The translations under genes were made by a program, and so were the position numbers. The notes beneath the pieces are model-generated. The model did not search any database, had not been told where the DNA came from, and saw only the letters and a list, made by a program, of their open reading frames with translations. A stretch of DNA of 64,000 nucleotides, from assembly GCF_049670895.1 (NCBI RefSeq), contig NZ_CP187170.1. One strand, written 5' to 3'. Of this stretch, positions 1 through 7,773 are shown in pieces (positions within the stretch are counted from its first letter, which is position 1; the number at the start of each line of letters is the position of its first letter). This DNA comes from Pasteurella sp049670895. GTDB lineage: Bacteria; Pseudomonadota; Gammaproteobacteria; Enterobacterales; Pasteurellaceae.

Positions 1-2049
1 GTGCAATCAAAAACGGTAGAAACTAGCGTTTTAGATCAATCCCAGATCGATTTAAAAGAAGCGTTCCACCGAGTGTTACGCTTACCTGTTGTCGCAGAAA
101 AAACCTTCTTAATTACTATCGGTGACCGTTCAGTAACAGGTATGGTGGCACGAGATCAAATGGTCGGTCCATGGCAAATCCCAGTGGCGGACTGTGCGGT
201 AACCACCGCCAGTTTAGACAGTTATCACGGTGAAGCCATGTCCATGGGTGAACGTGCCCCAGTGGCATTACTTGATTTCGCCGCTTCAGCCCGTTTAGCG
301 GTGGCAGAATCCATTACCAACATTGCTGCCACTAACATTGGTGATATTAAACGCATTAAATTATCGGCAAACTGGATGTCTGCCGCAGGTCACGAAGGGG
401 AAGATGCGGGCTTATACGAAGCCGTAAAAGCTGTGGGTGAAGAATTGTGTCCACAACTTGGTTTAACTATCCCTGTGGGTAAAGACTCAATGTCAATGAA
501 AACCTCTTGGAACGAAAACGGCGAACAAAAAACGGTTACTGCACCATTATCTTTAGTCATCAGTGCTTTTGCTCGTGTTGAAGATGTTCGTAAAACAGTA
601 ACGCCACAATTACGCACAGACAAAGGTCATAGTCGCTTATTATTAATCGACTTAGGTGAAGGAAAAAATCGCCTAGGGGCAACCGCACTTGCCCAAGTGT
701 ATAAACAACTTGGTGATAAACCAGCAGACGTTGTTAACGTTGAAAACTTGAAAAACTTCTTCAATGCAATGCAAGCTCTTGTGGCAGAGCAAAAACTCTT
801 AGCTTACCACGACCGTTCAGACGGCGGTTTAATTGCTACCCTTGCCGAAATGGCGTTTGCGGGTAACTGTGGTTTATCGATCCATATCAGTGCATTAGGC
901 GATAACGATCTTGCGGTGTTATTCAACGAAGAATTAGGTGCGGTGATTCAAGTGCGTGAAAGTGATTTAAGCTATGTGCGTGAGGTGTTATCGCAACATG
1001 GTTTAATCCACTTAACTAAAGAATTAGGGGAAGTGACAACAGATGATTGTATCGAAATTTCTCGTGGCACCAAATTATTATTCAGCCAAAAACGTTCTGA
1101 ATTGCGAGGCATTTGGGCGGAATTAACCCACCAAATGCAACGTTTACGTGATAACCCAGAATGTGCCGATCAAGAATTTGAAACGAAGAAAGATCCTGAA
1201 AACAAAGGGTTATCGGCTCATTTAACTTACGATATCAATGAAGATATCGCCGCCCCTTATATTGCCACAGGTAAAAAACCTCGCATTGCGATCTTACGTG
1301 AACAGGGCGTAAACAGCCATTATGAAATGGCAGCCGCCTTTGACCGTGCTGGCTTTGAGGCGATTGACGTACACATGAGCGATTTACACAACGCTCGCTA
1401 CAACTTAAAAGACTTCAATGCCTTAGTAGCTTGTGGCGGTTTCTCTTATGGTGACGTACTGGGTGCTGGTGGTGGTTGGGCGAAATCCATCCTATTTAAC
1501 CCAATGTTGCGTGATCAATTTAGCGAATTCTTTGCCAATCCAAACACCCTCACCTTAGGGGTATGTAACGGCTGCCAAATGGTTTCCAACCTTGCTGACA
1601 TTATCCCAGGTACAGAGGCTTGGCCACGTTTCGTGCGTAATAAATCCGAGCGTTTCGAAGCTCGTGCAGCATTAGTGCGTATTAATGAAACAAACTCACT
1701 TTGGTTCCAAGGTATGGCTGGTTCCCATATGCCAATCGCGGTTTCCCACGGTGAAGGACGTGTCGAGTTCAAGCACGATCAACAGTTACAGATGTTAAAA
1801 GATCAAAAACTTATCGTCGCACAATACATCGACAACAACCTCAACCCAACGGAAATCTACCCAGCCAACCCGAACGGCTCAGTAGAGGGGATTACAGCAC
1901 TTTCAAACCAAGACGGCCGTGTCGCCATCATGATGCCACACCCAGAACGTGTATTCCGCACCGTATCCAACTCATGGCATCCAGAAGATTGGAGTGAAGA
2001 TGGGGCTTGGATGCGGATTTTTAGGAATGCGAGGGTCGTGTTAGAATAG
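1..2049 (+). CDS. purL: Phosphoribosylformylglycinamidine synthase, C-terminal part (truncated by window edge)
   Basis: This is the last 682 codons of FGAM synthase, which makes FGAM from FGAR, glutamine and ATP in purine biosynthesis. The full family protein is about 1,300 residues, so the gene starts before base 1 and the GTG at base 1 is not a real start. The second AIR-synthase-like half is recognisable (GKDSMSMK, SDGGLIATLAEM). It is followed by a class I glutamine amidotransferase domain: the Cys nucleophile in GVCNGCQM is window residue 522, and the His/Glu pair in PHPERVF is 647/649. All catalytic residues seen are intact. Identification is near certain. Confidence 0.97.
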   Translation: MQSKTVETSVLDQSQIDLKEAFHRVLRLPVVAEKTFLITIGDRSVTGMVARDQMVGPWQIPVADCAVTTASLDSYHGEAMSMGERAPVALLDFAASARLAVAESITNIAATNIGDIKRIKLSANWMSAAGHEGEDAGLYEAVKAVGEELCPQLGLTIPVGKDSMSMKTSWNENGEQKTVTAPLSLVISAFARVEDVRKTVTPQLRTDKGHSRLLLIDLGEGKNRLGATALAQVYKQLGDKPADVVNVENLKNFFNAMQALVAEQKLLAYHDRSDGGLIATLAEMAFAGNCGLSIHISALGDNDLAVLFNEELGAVIQVRESDLSYVREVLSQHGLIHLTKELGEVTTDDCIEISRGTKLLFSQKRSELRGIWAELTHQMQRLRDNPECADQEFETKKDPENKGLSAHLTYDINEDIAAPYIATGKKPRIAILREQGVNSHYEMAAAFDRAGFEAIDVHMSDLHNARYNLKDFNALVACGGFSYGDVLGAGGGWAKSILFNPMLRDQFSEFFANPNTLTLGVCNGCQMVSNLADIIPGTEAWPRFVRNKSERFEARAALVRINETNSLWFQGMAGSHMPIAVSHGEGRVEFKHDQQLQMLKDQKLIVAQYIDNNLNPTEIYPANPNGSVEGITALSNQDGRVAIMMPHPERVFRTVSNSWHPEDWSEDGAWMRIFRNARVVLE

Positions 2050-2064
2050 GCATAAAAAAATCAG

Positions 2065-2096
2065 AAGGCAATAATTGTATAAAGTTATTGCCTTTT
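2065..2096 (+). terminator. Intrinsic terminator of purL
   Basis: Arms AAGGCAATAA (2065-2074) and TTATTGCCTT (2085-2094) flank a 10-base loop and run into a T tract. It lies 15 bases after the purL stop and separates purL from the accessory gene at 2119. Confidence 0.85.
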
Positions 2097-2118
2097 TAAC
2101 TATAAATAGGACTTATAT

Positions 2119-3732
2119 ATGGCTAAACAATCATTTTCAATTTATTTATTAAAAGAAAATTTTGATAATAATAACTCTATTAAAAAAGAATATCTTGGCA
2201 AACTAAATAAACTTAAAAAGGAGGATTGGGATAGCAGACATGTTAGTGAGGGCGCTTTATATTTGCAAGAAAATGAACCTAAACCACCTATATGGAAGCA
2301 GTACTTTGGTATAAATAAAGATATTAATAACCAAATTCAAGGGGCTGTATTATTCTTACCAATATCTATAGAACATAATGGTGAGAGAATAAATAGATTT
2401 TTTGCTATAACATTTGGATATGCTCACCACTCTCTTATGAAAAAGTCAATAGACTATGATTTTGGTATTATCACTACATTAAATTCTCTAGATCCAGAAA
2501 AATCCATAAAAGCAATTGATTCAGTTTTCCCTGAAAATAGGAAAAGGGAAAGGGTTCAAAGCCCTAATTTTACTTCATTGACATTCTTCGAATTTAATAA
2601 ATATCAGTCATTAGTCAAATCTTTACAAGGAAAAGTAAAAGATGAATATAAAAGCGTTTTTGATAATATAACAGGAACTTTAAGTTTTAAATGCTGTTCT
2701 GCTATAAAGCTAGATAAATTGAATACGTTATGTAAGGATTTATTAAAAATATATTTTAAGAAAGATCATGAAACTAATTTTCCTGAGTTAACATATATTA
2801 AACCAGTCTCAGATCCTGATAAAATTAATGAACTAAATAAGCATCTTGTAGATGAGATTATTAAAGGAAAGGATGTTTATATTTCTATTCCTGATATAGT
2901 TGACCCAACTATTTCTATAGGATTCAGACTATCTGGAATAGATGATAAAATTGAAGAATACGATGAAATATCATTCGATAAATATTTGTATTATTTATCT
3001 CAGAATAAATTTAACTATCAAAATATAAATCTTGATTATTTAGATGAACATAAGATTTCATATTATGATATTAATAACAGTAATGAAGATATTGATATTT
3101 ATTCTATATATGATTGTATTTCATTTGATGCTATTTATAATGGTGAGACATACCATTTATGTGATGGTAATTGGTACAAGATAAATAAAGATTATATCTC
3201 TTATCTAAAAGATACATTGGATCCAATTTTTAATCCAAAGCATGACATACTGGTTGACTATAATCAAAATAATGAAGGTGAATATAATGAGTATATTTTT
3301 AAAAATAATTCTAGCGAAACATTATGTCTAGATAAAAAAAATATTTCACCTTCAGGTCAATCTGCTGTGGAACCGTGTGATATTATTTATAATCAGAAAA
3401 ATTATATTGATTTTATACATGTAAAAATTGATACAAAATCTTCTACTTTAAGCCACTTGTTCAATCAGGGGTTAAATTCTATTTGTCTTATTAGATCAAA
3501 TCAGGAAGCAAAAGACAAATTAAAAAAGCTGCTCGATTCTAATCCCAAAATAACTAGTGAGTTTGAGTCAAAAAATAAAAAAGTGACATATGGAATAATT
3601 ACAAAGAAAGATATCAAAAAAGCATCTGAGAATCTTCCATTATTCTCTAGAATAAGTTTATTAAGATGCCTAGAACAATACAGATTATTAGATGTTGAAT
3701 GTGAAGTCATTTTTATAAAGAAAAGTAATTAA
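2119..3732 (+). CDS. TIGR04141/DUF6119 family sporadically distributed protein (accessory gene)
   Basis: This 537-residue protein matches my memory of the TIGR04141 (DUF6119) family, of about 540 residues, patchy distribution and unproven function. The family signature sits near the C terminus: VEPCDIIY at 417-424, IHVK at 433-436, and LSHLFNQG at 444-451. The spacing of E418, D421 and H434-x-K436 loosely recalls a PD-(D/E)XK nuclease core with the E of ExK replaced; that is inference only. There is no signal peptide or membrane segment. An AGGA stands 8 bases before the ATG. Base composition is far more A+T-rich than purL (many 60-base lines near 75-80%) and there is no uptake signal, which suggests recent acquisition. 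A defence or mobile-element role is possible but unproved. Confidence 0.8.
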   Translation: MAKQSFSIYLLKENFDNNNSIKKEYLGKLNKLKKEDWDSRHVSEGALYLQENEPKPPIWKQYFGINKDINNQIQGAVLFLPISIEHNGERINRFFAITFGYAHHSLMKKSIDYDFGIITTLNSLDPEKSIKAIDSVFPENRKRERVQSPNFTSLTFFEFNKYQSLVKSLQGKVKDEYKSVFDNITGTLSFKCCSAIKLDKLNTLCKDLLKIYFKKDHETNFPELTYIKPVSDPDKINELNKHLVDEIIKGKDVYISIPDIVDPTISIGFRLSGIDDKIEEYDEISFDKYLYYLSQNKFNYQNINLDYLDEHKISYYDINNSNEDIDIYSIYDCISFDAIYNGETYHLCDGNWYKINKDYISYLKDTLDPIFNPKHDILVDYNQNNEGEYNEYIFKNNSSETLCLDKKNISPSGQSAVEPCDIIYNQKNYIDFIHVKIDTKSSTLSHLFNQGLNSICLIRSNQEAKDKLKKLLDSNPKITSEFESKNKKVTYGIITKKDIKKASENLPLFSRISLLRCLEQYRLLDVECEVIFIKKSN

Positions 3733-3763
3733 CTTTAATTGTCTTTATCAAAGACGAACCACT

Positions 3764-3842
3764 GATAGAGTAAGTGTCCGTACGAGTGCTTTTTTATCTC
3801 TAATTTAAATAAAGCACTAATAACTCACGGACGAGCTCTATC
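3764..3842. repeat. Degenerate REP pair (decayed copy)
   Basis: This stretch starts with GATAG, ends with CTATC, and has two damaged hairpins resembling the intact units that follow (ACGAGTGCT in the first, GCACTAATAACTC and GACGAGC in the second). The stems carry many mismatches, so it looks like an old copy of the same repeat family. Confidence 0.55.
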
Positions 3843-3887
3843 TTTCCTTTAAACTAGAAAGAAAAGAGCACTTTTCACCCCCTCCTC

Positions 3888-3962
3888 GATGGCGCTCGTG
3901 TCCACACGAGTGCCTTGTCATATCTAAATTAGTCTAAGCACTCGTCACAGACGAGTGCTATC
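3888..3962 (+). repeat. REP pair (BIME-like unit 1)
   Basis: A 75-base unit begins with GATG and ends with TATC. Hairpin A (3891-3914) has arms GGCGCTCGTGT and ACACGAGTGCC. Hairpin B (3937-3959) has arms AGCACTCGTC and GACGAGTGCT. On its own strand each hairpin is preceded by GATR, so the unit is an inverted pair of REPs. A T-rich 64-base spacer (3963-4026) separates it from unit 2. Confidence 0.9.
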
Positions 3963-4026
3963 TTCCTGATTTTTGTTATCTTTTTCTTTTTTATTTTGTG
4001 AATTGGCTCGAAAAATGAACCCCCTC

Positions 4027-4100
4027 GATGGCGCCCGTGTCCACACGGGTGCCTTGTCATATCTAAGTAGTCTAAGCACTCGTCAAAGACGAGTGCTATC
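4027..4100 (+). repeat. REP pair (BIME-like unit 2)
   Basis: This is the same two-hairpin architecture as unit 1. Hairpin A has arms GGCGCCCGTGT and ACACGGGTGCC: relative to unit 1, T to C in the left arm is matched by A to G in the right, a compensatory change. The following T-rich spacer (4101-4162) is a diverged copy of the one after unit 1. The unit ends about 130 bases before the transposase start. Confidence 0.9.
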
Positions 4101-4227
4101 TTTCTGATTTTTTTTTATCTTTTTATTTTTTATTTTGTGAGTTGGATCGAGAAATAAACCCCAAAATGATGCTTAATTTCTATTTTTGCTTAGAGTTTCT
4201 TTATTTACTTTTATTGGGATTGGGGCA

Positions 4228-4779
4228 ATGAGCAGAAAATATAAAATGAACAATCCAGAGGGAATTTATTTTGTTAGTTTTGCAACGGTTTATTGGGTAG
4301 ATGTGTTTGTTAGAGAAATTTATTTTGAGGCAATTATTCAGGCTCTTGCATTTTGTTGTAAAGAAAAGGGGATGATTCTGTATGGGTATTGTATTATGCC
4401 GAGCCATATTCATCTATTATTCCAAGCGAAGGAAAAGAATCCCATGGCATTATTGCAGAGTTTTAAGAAATTTACTGCGAAAGGCTTGTTAAAGTTGATT
4501 AGTGAAAATCAGCAAGAAAGTAGGAAGGAATGGCTTTTATGGATGTTTGAACGGGCAGGAAAGAAAAGTGCTAATGTTCAAAAATATCAGTTTTGGCAAC
4601 ATCACAATCAACCTATCGAGATTTACTCCGAAAAATATTTTGACCAGAAATTAGATTATATCCATCAAAATCCTGTTGTGAGTGGATTTGTTTCTCAAGC
4701 AGAAGATTGGAAATACAGTAGTGCTAAAAATTATGTAAATTGCCAAGATATTGTACTTGAAATAGAGAAATTGATTTAG
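4228..4779 (+). CDS. REP-associated tyrosine transposase (RAYT), Y1_Tnp/IS200-like domain
   Basis: A 183-residue single-domain HUH transposase. The metal-binding HUH motif is H60-I-H62 in MPSHIHLLF. The probable nucleophile is Y144 in DYIHQNPV, the typical RAYT C-terminal motif. The N terminus SRKYKMNNPEGIYFVSFA is also characteristic. I chose the ATG at 4228; the frame opens further upstream at a TTG (4186), but family members begin at MSRKY. RAYTs are single-copy domesticated relatives of IS200/IS605 transposases that nick REP hairpins in known cases (E. coli TnpA-REP). This gene is bracketed by REP pairs, the expected 'REPtron' layout. No frameshift or missing motif is seen, so it may be active. 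Confidence 0.93.
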   Translation: MSRKYKMNNPEGIYFVSFATVYWVDVFVREIYFEAIIQALAFCCKEKGMILYGYCIMPSHIHLLFQAKEKNPMALLQSFKKFTAKGLLKLISENQQESRKEWLLWMFERAGKKSANVQKYQFWQHHNQPIEIYSEKYFDQKLDYIHQNPVVSGFVSQAEDWKYSSAKNYVNCQDIVLEIEKLI

Positions 4780-4838
4780 TTATAGAAAAATTCATATTTG
4801 TATGTTTGTATGCTTATTGGAACCCCATATATATCCTC

Positions 4839-4913
4839 GATGGTGCTCGTGTCCACACGAGTGCCTCGTCATATCTAAATTAGTTTAAGCACTCGTCAAA
4901 GACGAGCACTATC
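4839..4913 (+). repeat. REP pair (BIME-like unit 3)
   Basis: First intact unit downstream of the transposase. Hairpin A arms are GGTGCTCGTGT and ACACGAGTGCC. The right arm of hairpin B is GACGAGCACT, with two positions that no longer pair with GCACTCGTC, so this copy is slightly decayed. A short spacer of about 26 bases (TTTCGTTTCCTATACG...) leads to unit 4. Confidence 0.88.
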
Positions 4914-4939
4914 TTTCGTTTCCTATACGTTGCACACCC

Positions 4940-5012
4940 GATGGCGCTCGTGTCTCACGAGTGCCTTGTCATATCTAAGTAGCCTAAGCACTCGTCAAAG
5001 ACGAGCGCTATC
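4940..5012 (+). repeat. REP pair (BIME-like unit 4)
   Basis: Hairpin A has a shortened loop (arms GGCGCTCGTG and CACGAGTGCC around TCT). Hairpin B has arms GCACTCGTC and GACGAGCGC with one wobble pair. The spacers after units 3 and 4 share TTTCGTTTCCTATACGTTGC, unlike the T-rich spacers of the other units, which suggests these two arose by tandem duplication. Confidence 0.88.
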
Positions 5013-5046
5013 TTTCGTTTCCTATACGTTGCACCCCGATGACCCC

Positions 5047-5121
5047 GATGGCGCCCGTGTCCACACGGGTGCCTTGTCACATCTAAATTAGTCTAAGCAC
5101 TCGTCAAAGACGAGCGCTATC
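5047..5121 (+). repeat. REP pair (BIME-like unit 5)
   Basis: Hairpin A carries the compensated GCCCGTG/CACGGGT stem seen in unit 2. Hairpin B has the GACGAGCGC wobble form. The T-rich spacer after it (5122-5182) matches those after units 1 and 2. A small duplication of CCCCGATG lies just before the unit (5035-5050). Confidence 0.88.
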
Positions 5122-5182
5122 TTTCTGATTTTTGTTATCTTTGTCTTTTTTATTTTGTGAGTAGGATTGAGAAATGAGACCC

Positions 5183-5209
5183 GATGGTGCCCGTATCCAC
5201 ACGGGTGCC
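5183..5209 (+). repeat. Single REP hairpin (half unit)
   Basis: Only hairpin A is present, after GATG, with the GCCCGT/ACGGGTGCC stem. No hairpin B follows; the sequence runs instead into the promoter side of the next gene. It marks the right edge of the repeat cluster. Confidence 0.8.
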
Positions 5210-5354
5210 TTTTCTTTTCTCCAGAATGTCAAATACTCATCACAAACCACCACATAAACAACCACTATCAATAAAGTGCTTAAGATATAACCTTTTTTAA
5301 TCAATACTACTGTATAATAAACAATCAAATTTCTCTTTTATAAGGCGGGTATTT

Positions 5355-5816
5355 ATGAAAAAAACACAATACGTTAAATCGCTAGGCGTTGCACTTTTGG
5401 GAAGTCTTTGTTGGCTAAGTGTCAATGCTCAACCTCAGTTGTTAACGCCAGAGCAAATAACTAAAATTGAGGATAAATTGATTGGGAAGCACAAACTTTC
5501 TTTACAGTGGGTGAGTTGGGAGAGGTTTGGCTCAGTGAATATTTTAAGAGATGCCGATGGGTTAAGCATTGAAGGGATGCAAAAGGTAAATGGGAATTTT
5601 GTCTCTTTATTTGGCAAAATTAAGGTGATCGACGAAAAAGCCTTTCTTTTTACAGGGGAAATTGTCACCCGTGTTGATCATATTAACAATGGCGAGGCAT
5701 GTACACGAAATGGCAACTTTGAATTCCGTGCGACAGGTAAACGTCAATATTGGCGTTTGCAACAAATGAAGAATCCTTGTGATCCCGTGACAGATTATGT
5801 TGATGTGTATTTTTAA
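5355..5816 (+). CDS. Small secreted protein of unknown function
   Basis: A 153-residue protein with a clear Sec signal peptide (KK charge, hydrophobic stretch, likely cut after VNA near residue 25). No lipobox is seen, so a soluble periplasmic protein is expected. The mature part keeps two cysteines (EACTRNG and NPCDP), plausible for a disulfide. I do not recognise a named domain; the WVSWERFGSVNI and QYWRL segments suggest a small beta-rich fold. The start has a good AAGGCGGG ribosome site. It lies just outside the REP cluster, with an uptake signal immediately after its stop, so it is probably resident rather than part of the island. Confidence 0.75.
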   Translation: MKKTQYVKSLGVALLGSLCWLSVNAQPQLLTPEQITKIEDKLIGKHKLSLQWVSWERFGSVNILRDADGLSIEGMQKVNGNFVSLFGKIKVIDEKAFLFTGEIVTRVDHINNGEACTRNGNFEFRATGKRQYWRLQQMKNPCDPVTDYVDVYF

Positions 5817-5823
5817 GTCGCTA

Positions 5824-5832
5824 AAGTGCGGT
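5824..5832 (+). repeat. DNA uptake signal sequence (first in window)
   Basis: Exact AAGTGCGGT, 8 bases after the preceding stop codon. It is the first copy in the window; none is present in the purL part or the accessory region. Confidence 0.9.
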
Positions 5833-5953
5833 TGATTTTAAAATAATTTTGAAATGTGGATTTGTCCCGATGGCGTAGTGTTTCTTTTTAAAACAAACCC
5901 ACTTCCATATTTAGAAAAGAAGGCGAATCAATGTTCGTCTTCTTTTGTCTTTT

Positions 5954-6349
5954 TTATTCAGACGCTTTTTTGTCATATTGTGCGAAGTACGCCTGAGCAC
6001 TTGGTCTGAATAAGATGAATAAAATCAAGAGGTTTATCATTATTCTAACAAGCGAATAATCTCTTTCAATGAGATTAAATGCAAAAGACAGAATCACTAA
6101 TATCACACTGATTTTTCTGCCCAGGGGATGACCTTTAAACATCAATACGGCGGCATAAGTACAAAAATAGGCAGAGATAAAAAATAAAATCAGGTTGAGG
6201 GAGGCGGGAAAAGGGCTGTCGATAAGGGCTTGTTTAATCTGATGTTCGAGATTGGGGGAAAGAAAGTAACCAAAAAAGGCGAACAGACCCAGTAGGGTGG
6301 TTAAGATTTGGAACCAGCAAAGGGCGGTGATAGAGGGTGGGCGTTTCAT
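5954..6349 (-). CDS. Small multispanning inner-membrane protein, unknown function
   Basis: A 131-residue protein with about four hydrophobic segments and a basic N terminus (MKRPPS). I start it at 6349, where AAGGAA precedes the ATG; the frame stays open to 6625, but that extension lacks a ribosome site and would reach the ybeZ start. It ends LILFILFRPSAQAYF. The protein at 24581-24943 has the same layout (KRP/RRP start, central LGR, LFRP near the end), so the two look like distant paralogues. No function can be assigned. Confidence 0.72.
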   Translation of the reverse strand: MKRPPSITALCWFQILTTLLGLFAFFGYFLSPNLEHQIKQALIDSPFPASLNLILFFISAYFCTYAAVLMFKGHPLGRKISVILVILSFAFNLIERDYSLVRIMINLLILFILFRPSAQAYFAQYDKKASE

Positions 6350-6624
6350 ATGTTCCTTACTTGTCTTCGTTAAACGATGTTTTATCGTCATGATAAAATT
6401 GGTGAAAATCGCCATCAAAATGTAGCATGCTTTTTTGAAATTATATAGTCTCTTCAATAAGTTAATTAAAAAAAGATATTTTCTAAAACTCCAATTCTTC
6501 GGAGTATTGCTAACATTATGCGATGAATTTAATTCATTATTCTCAGGCAAAATCTTACCTAGCAAATTTTCCACAATCTCTTTACAATACCCCAAGTTTT
6601 CTTTTTTACTTTTGAGGTTTAACA

Positions 6625-7773
6625 TTGACCGACTTACTCACCGAAACCTTCACCCTTGAACCGCAGGATAATGCACGTTTACAAGCCTTATGCGGTGCCT
6701 ATGAAGGGAATTTGCAACTGATTGAAAAATCATTAAATTTAACCATTTCTCGCCGTAATTTTACCTTTACCATTCAAGTGAATGAGGAAGAGGCTAAACC
6801 GCATCATGCGGCATTGCTGAAAAGTGCGGTCAATTTAATTCAAGGTTTGTATTTGGAGACGGCTCCCGTGCGTGGGCAAATTCGTGAACTGGATTTAGAA
6901 GATGTGCATATTGCGATTCAGGAAAGCCGTATTTTAATACAAGATACACAACATGAGCGTGAAGAAAGCAAGGTTTATGCCTCGTCTATTAAAACCAAAC
7001 GAGGATTAATTAAACCGCGTGGTGCCAACCAAATTCACTATTTGCATAATATTTTTCGCCATGACATCAGTTTTGGGATTGGTCCTGCGGGGACGGGGAA
7101 AACCTTTCTTGCCGTGGCAGCCGCAGTGGAATCTCTGGAAAAACAAGAGGTTCGCCGTATTTTGCTCACCCGTCCTGCGGTGGAAGCAGGGGAGAAACTC
7201 GGCTTTTTACCGGGGGATTTAGGGCAGAAAATCGAGCCTTATTTACGACCGCTTTATGATGCCTTGTTTGAAATGCTTGGCTTTGAACGTGTGCAAAAAT
7301 TAATGGAACGCAATGTGATTGAAATTGCACCGCTGGCGTATATGCGTGGGCGTACCTTAAATGATAGCTTTATCATTTTGGATGAAAGTCAAAACACCAC
7401 CGTTGAACAAATGAAAATGTTTTTAACGCGTATTGGGTTTAATTCCAAAGCGGTGATCACGGGCGATATTACCCAAATTGACTTGCCTCGTAGCCAAAAA
7501 TCAGGTTTACGTCACGCCATTGAGGTGTTAGAAAACGTGCCTGAATTGAGCTTTAACTATTTTGAAAGCAACGATATTGTGCGTCATCCTGTGGTGGCAA
7601 AAGTGGTGCAAGCTTATGATGCGTGGGAAGCACAAGATGAAATTCGCCGTGCAGAGCTGGCTGAGCAACGTCGTTTAGCCCGCACGGAAAAAGAAACCCA
7701 AGAGAAAGAAGATGTGGCGGTGGAAAACCCTGAAAAAGTGCGGTTAGAAAAGACAGAACATGAGAAAAGTTAA
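6625..7773 (+). CDS. ybeZ: PhoH-like ATPase YbeZ
   Basis: A 382-residue PhoH-family P-loop ATPase. Walker A GPAGTGKT is at 153-160 and Walker B FIILDES has its Asp at 253. The N-terminal part resembles the KH-like region of YbeZ proteins. The start is a TTG at 6625 with TTGAGG about 8 bases upstream; no ATG lies nearby in frame. The C-terminal 50 residues are highly charged (EKETQEKEDVAVE) and contain an in-frame uptake signal at 7736. The stop codon abuts the ybeY ATG, so translation is probably coupled. YbeZ is known as a partner of YbeY in rRNA processing. Confidence 0.93.
   Translation: MTDLLTETFTLEPQDNARLQALCGAYEGNLQLIEKSLNLTISRRNFTFTIQVNEEEAKPHHAALLKSAVNLIQGLYLETAPVRGQIRELDLEDVHIAIQESRILIQDTQHEREESKVYASSIKTKRGLIKPRGANQIHYLHNIFRHDISFGIGPAGTGKTFLAVAAAVESLEKQEVRRILLTRPAVEAGEKLGFLPGDLGQKIEPYLRPLYDALFEMLGFERVQKLMERNVIEIAPLAYMRGRTLNDSFIILDESQNTTVEQMKMFLTRIGFNSKAVITGDITQIDLPRSQKSGLRHAIEVLENVPELSFNYFESNDIVRHPVVAKVVQAYDAWEAQDEIRRAELAEQRRLARTEKETQEKEDVAVENPEKVRLEKTEHEKS

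Noticed and set aside
3888..5209. CRISPR array
   Set aside because: Repeats are 73-75-base pairs of hairpins with repeated, not unique, spacers and no cas genes nearby. They fit REP/BIME elements.
5104..5328. Minus-strand 74-residue frame inside the REP cluster
   Set aside because: Most of it covers palindromes and T-rich spacers; no start signal or family match.
6350..6625. N-terminal extension of the 5954-6349 protein by 92 residues
   Set aside because: No ribosome site at the far start, composition unlike the rest, and the internal ATG at 6349 has AAGGAA at proper spacing.
6435..6659. Plus-strand frame overlapping the small membrane protein and ybeZ start
   Set aside because: It overlaps the ybeZ start region, has no convincing ribosome site and no recognisable protein; likely a chance frame in AT-rich sequence.
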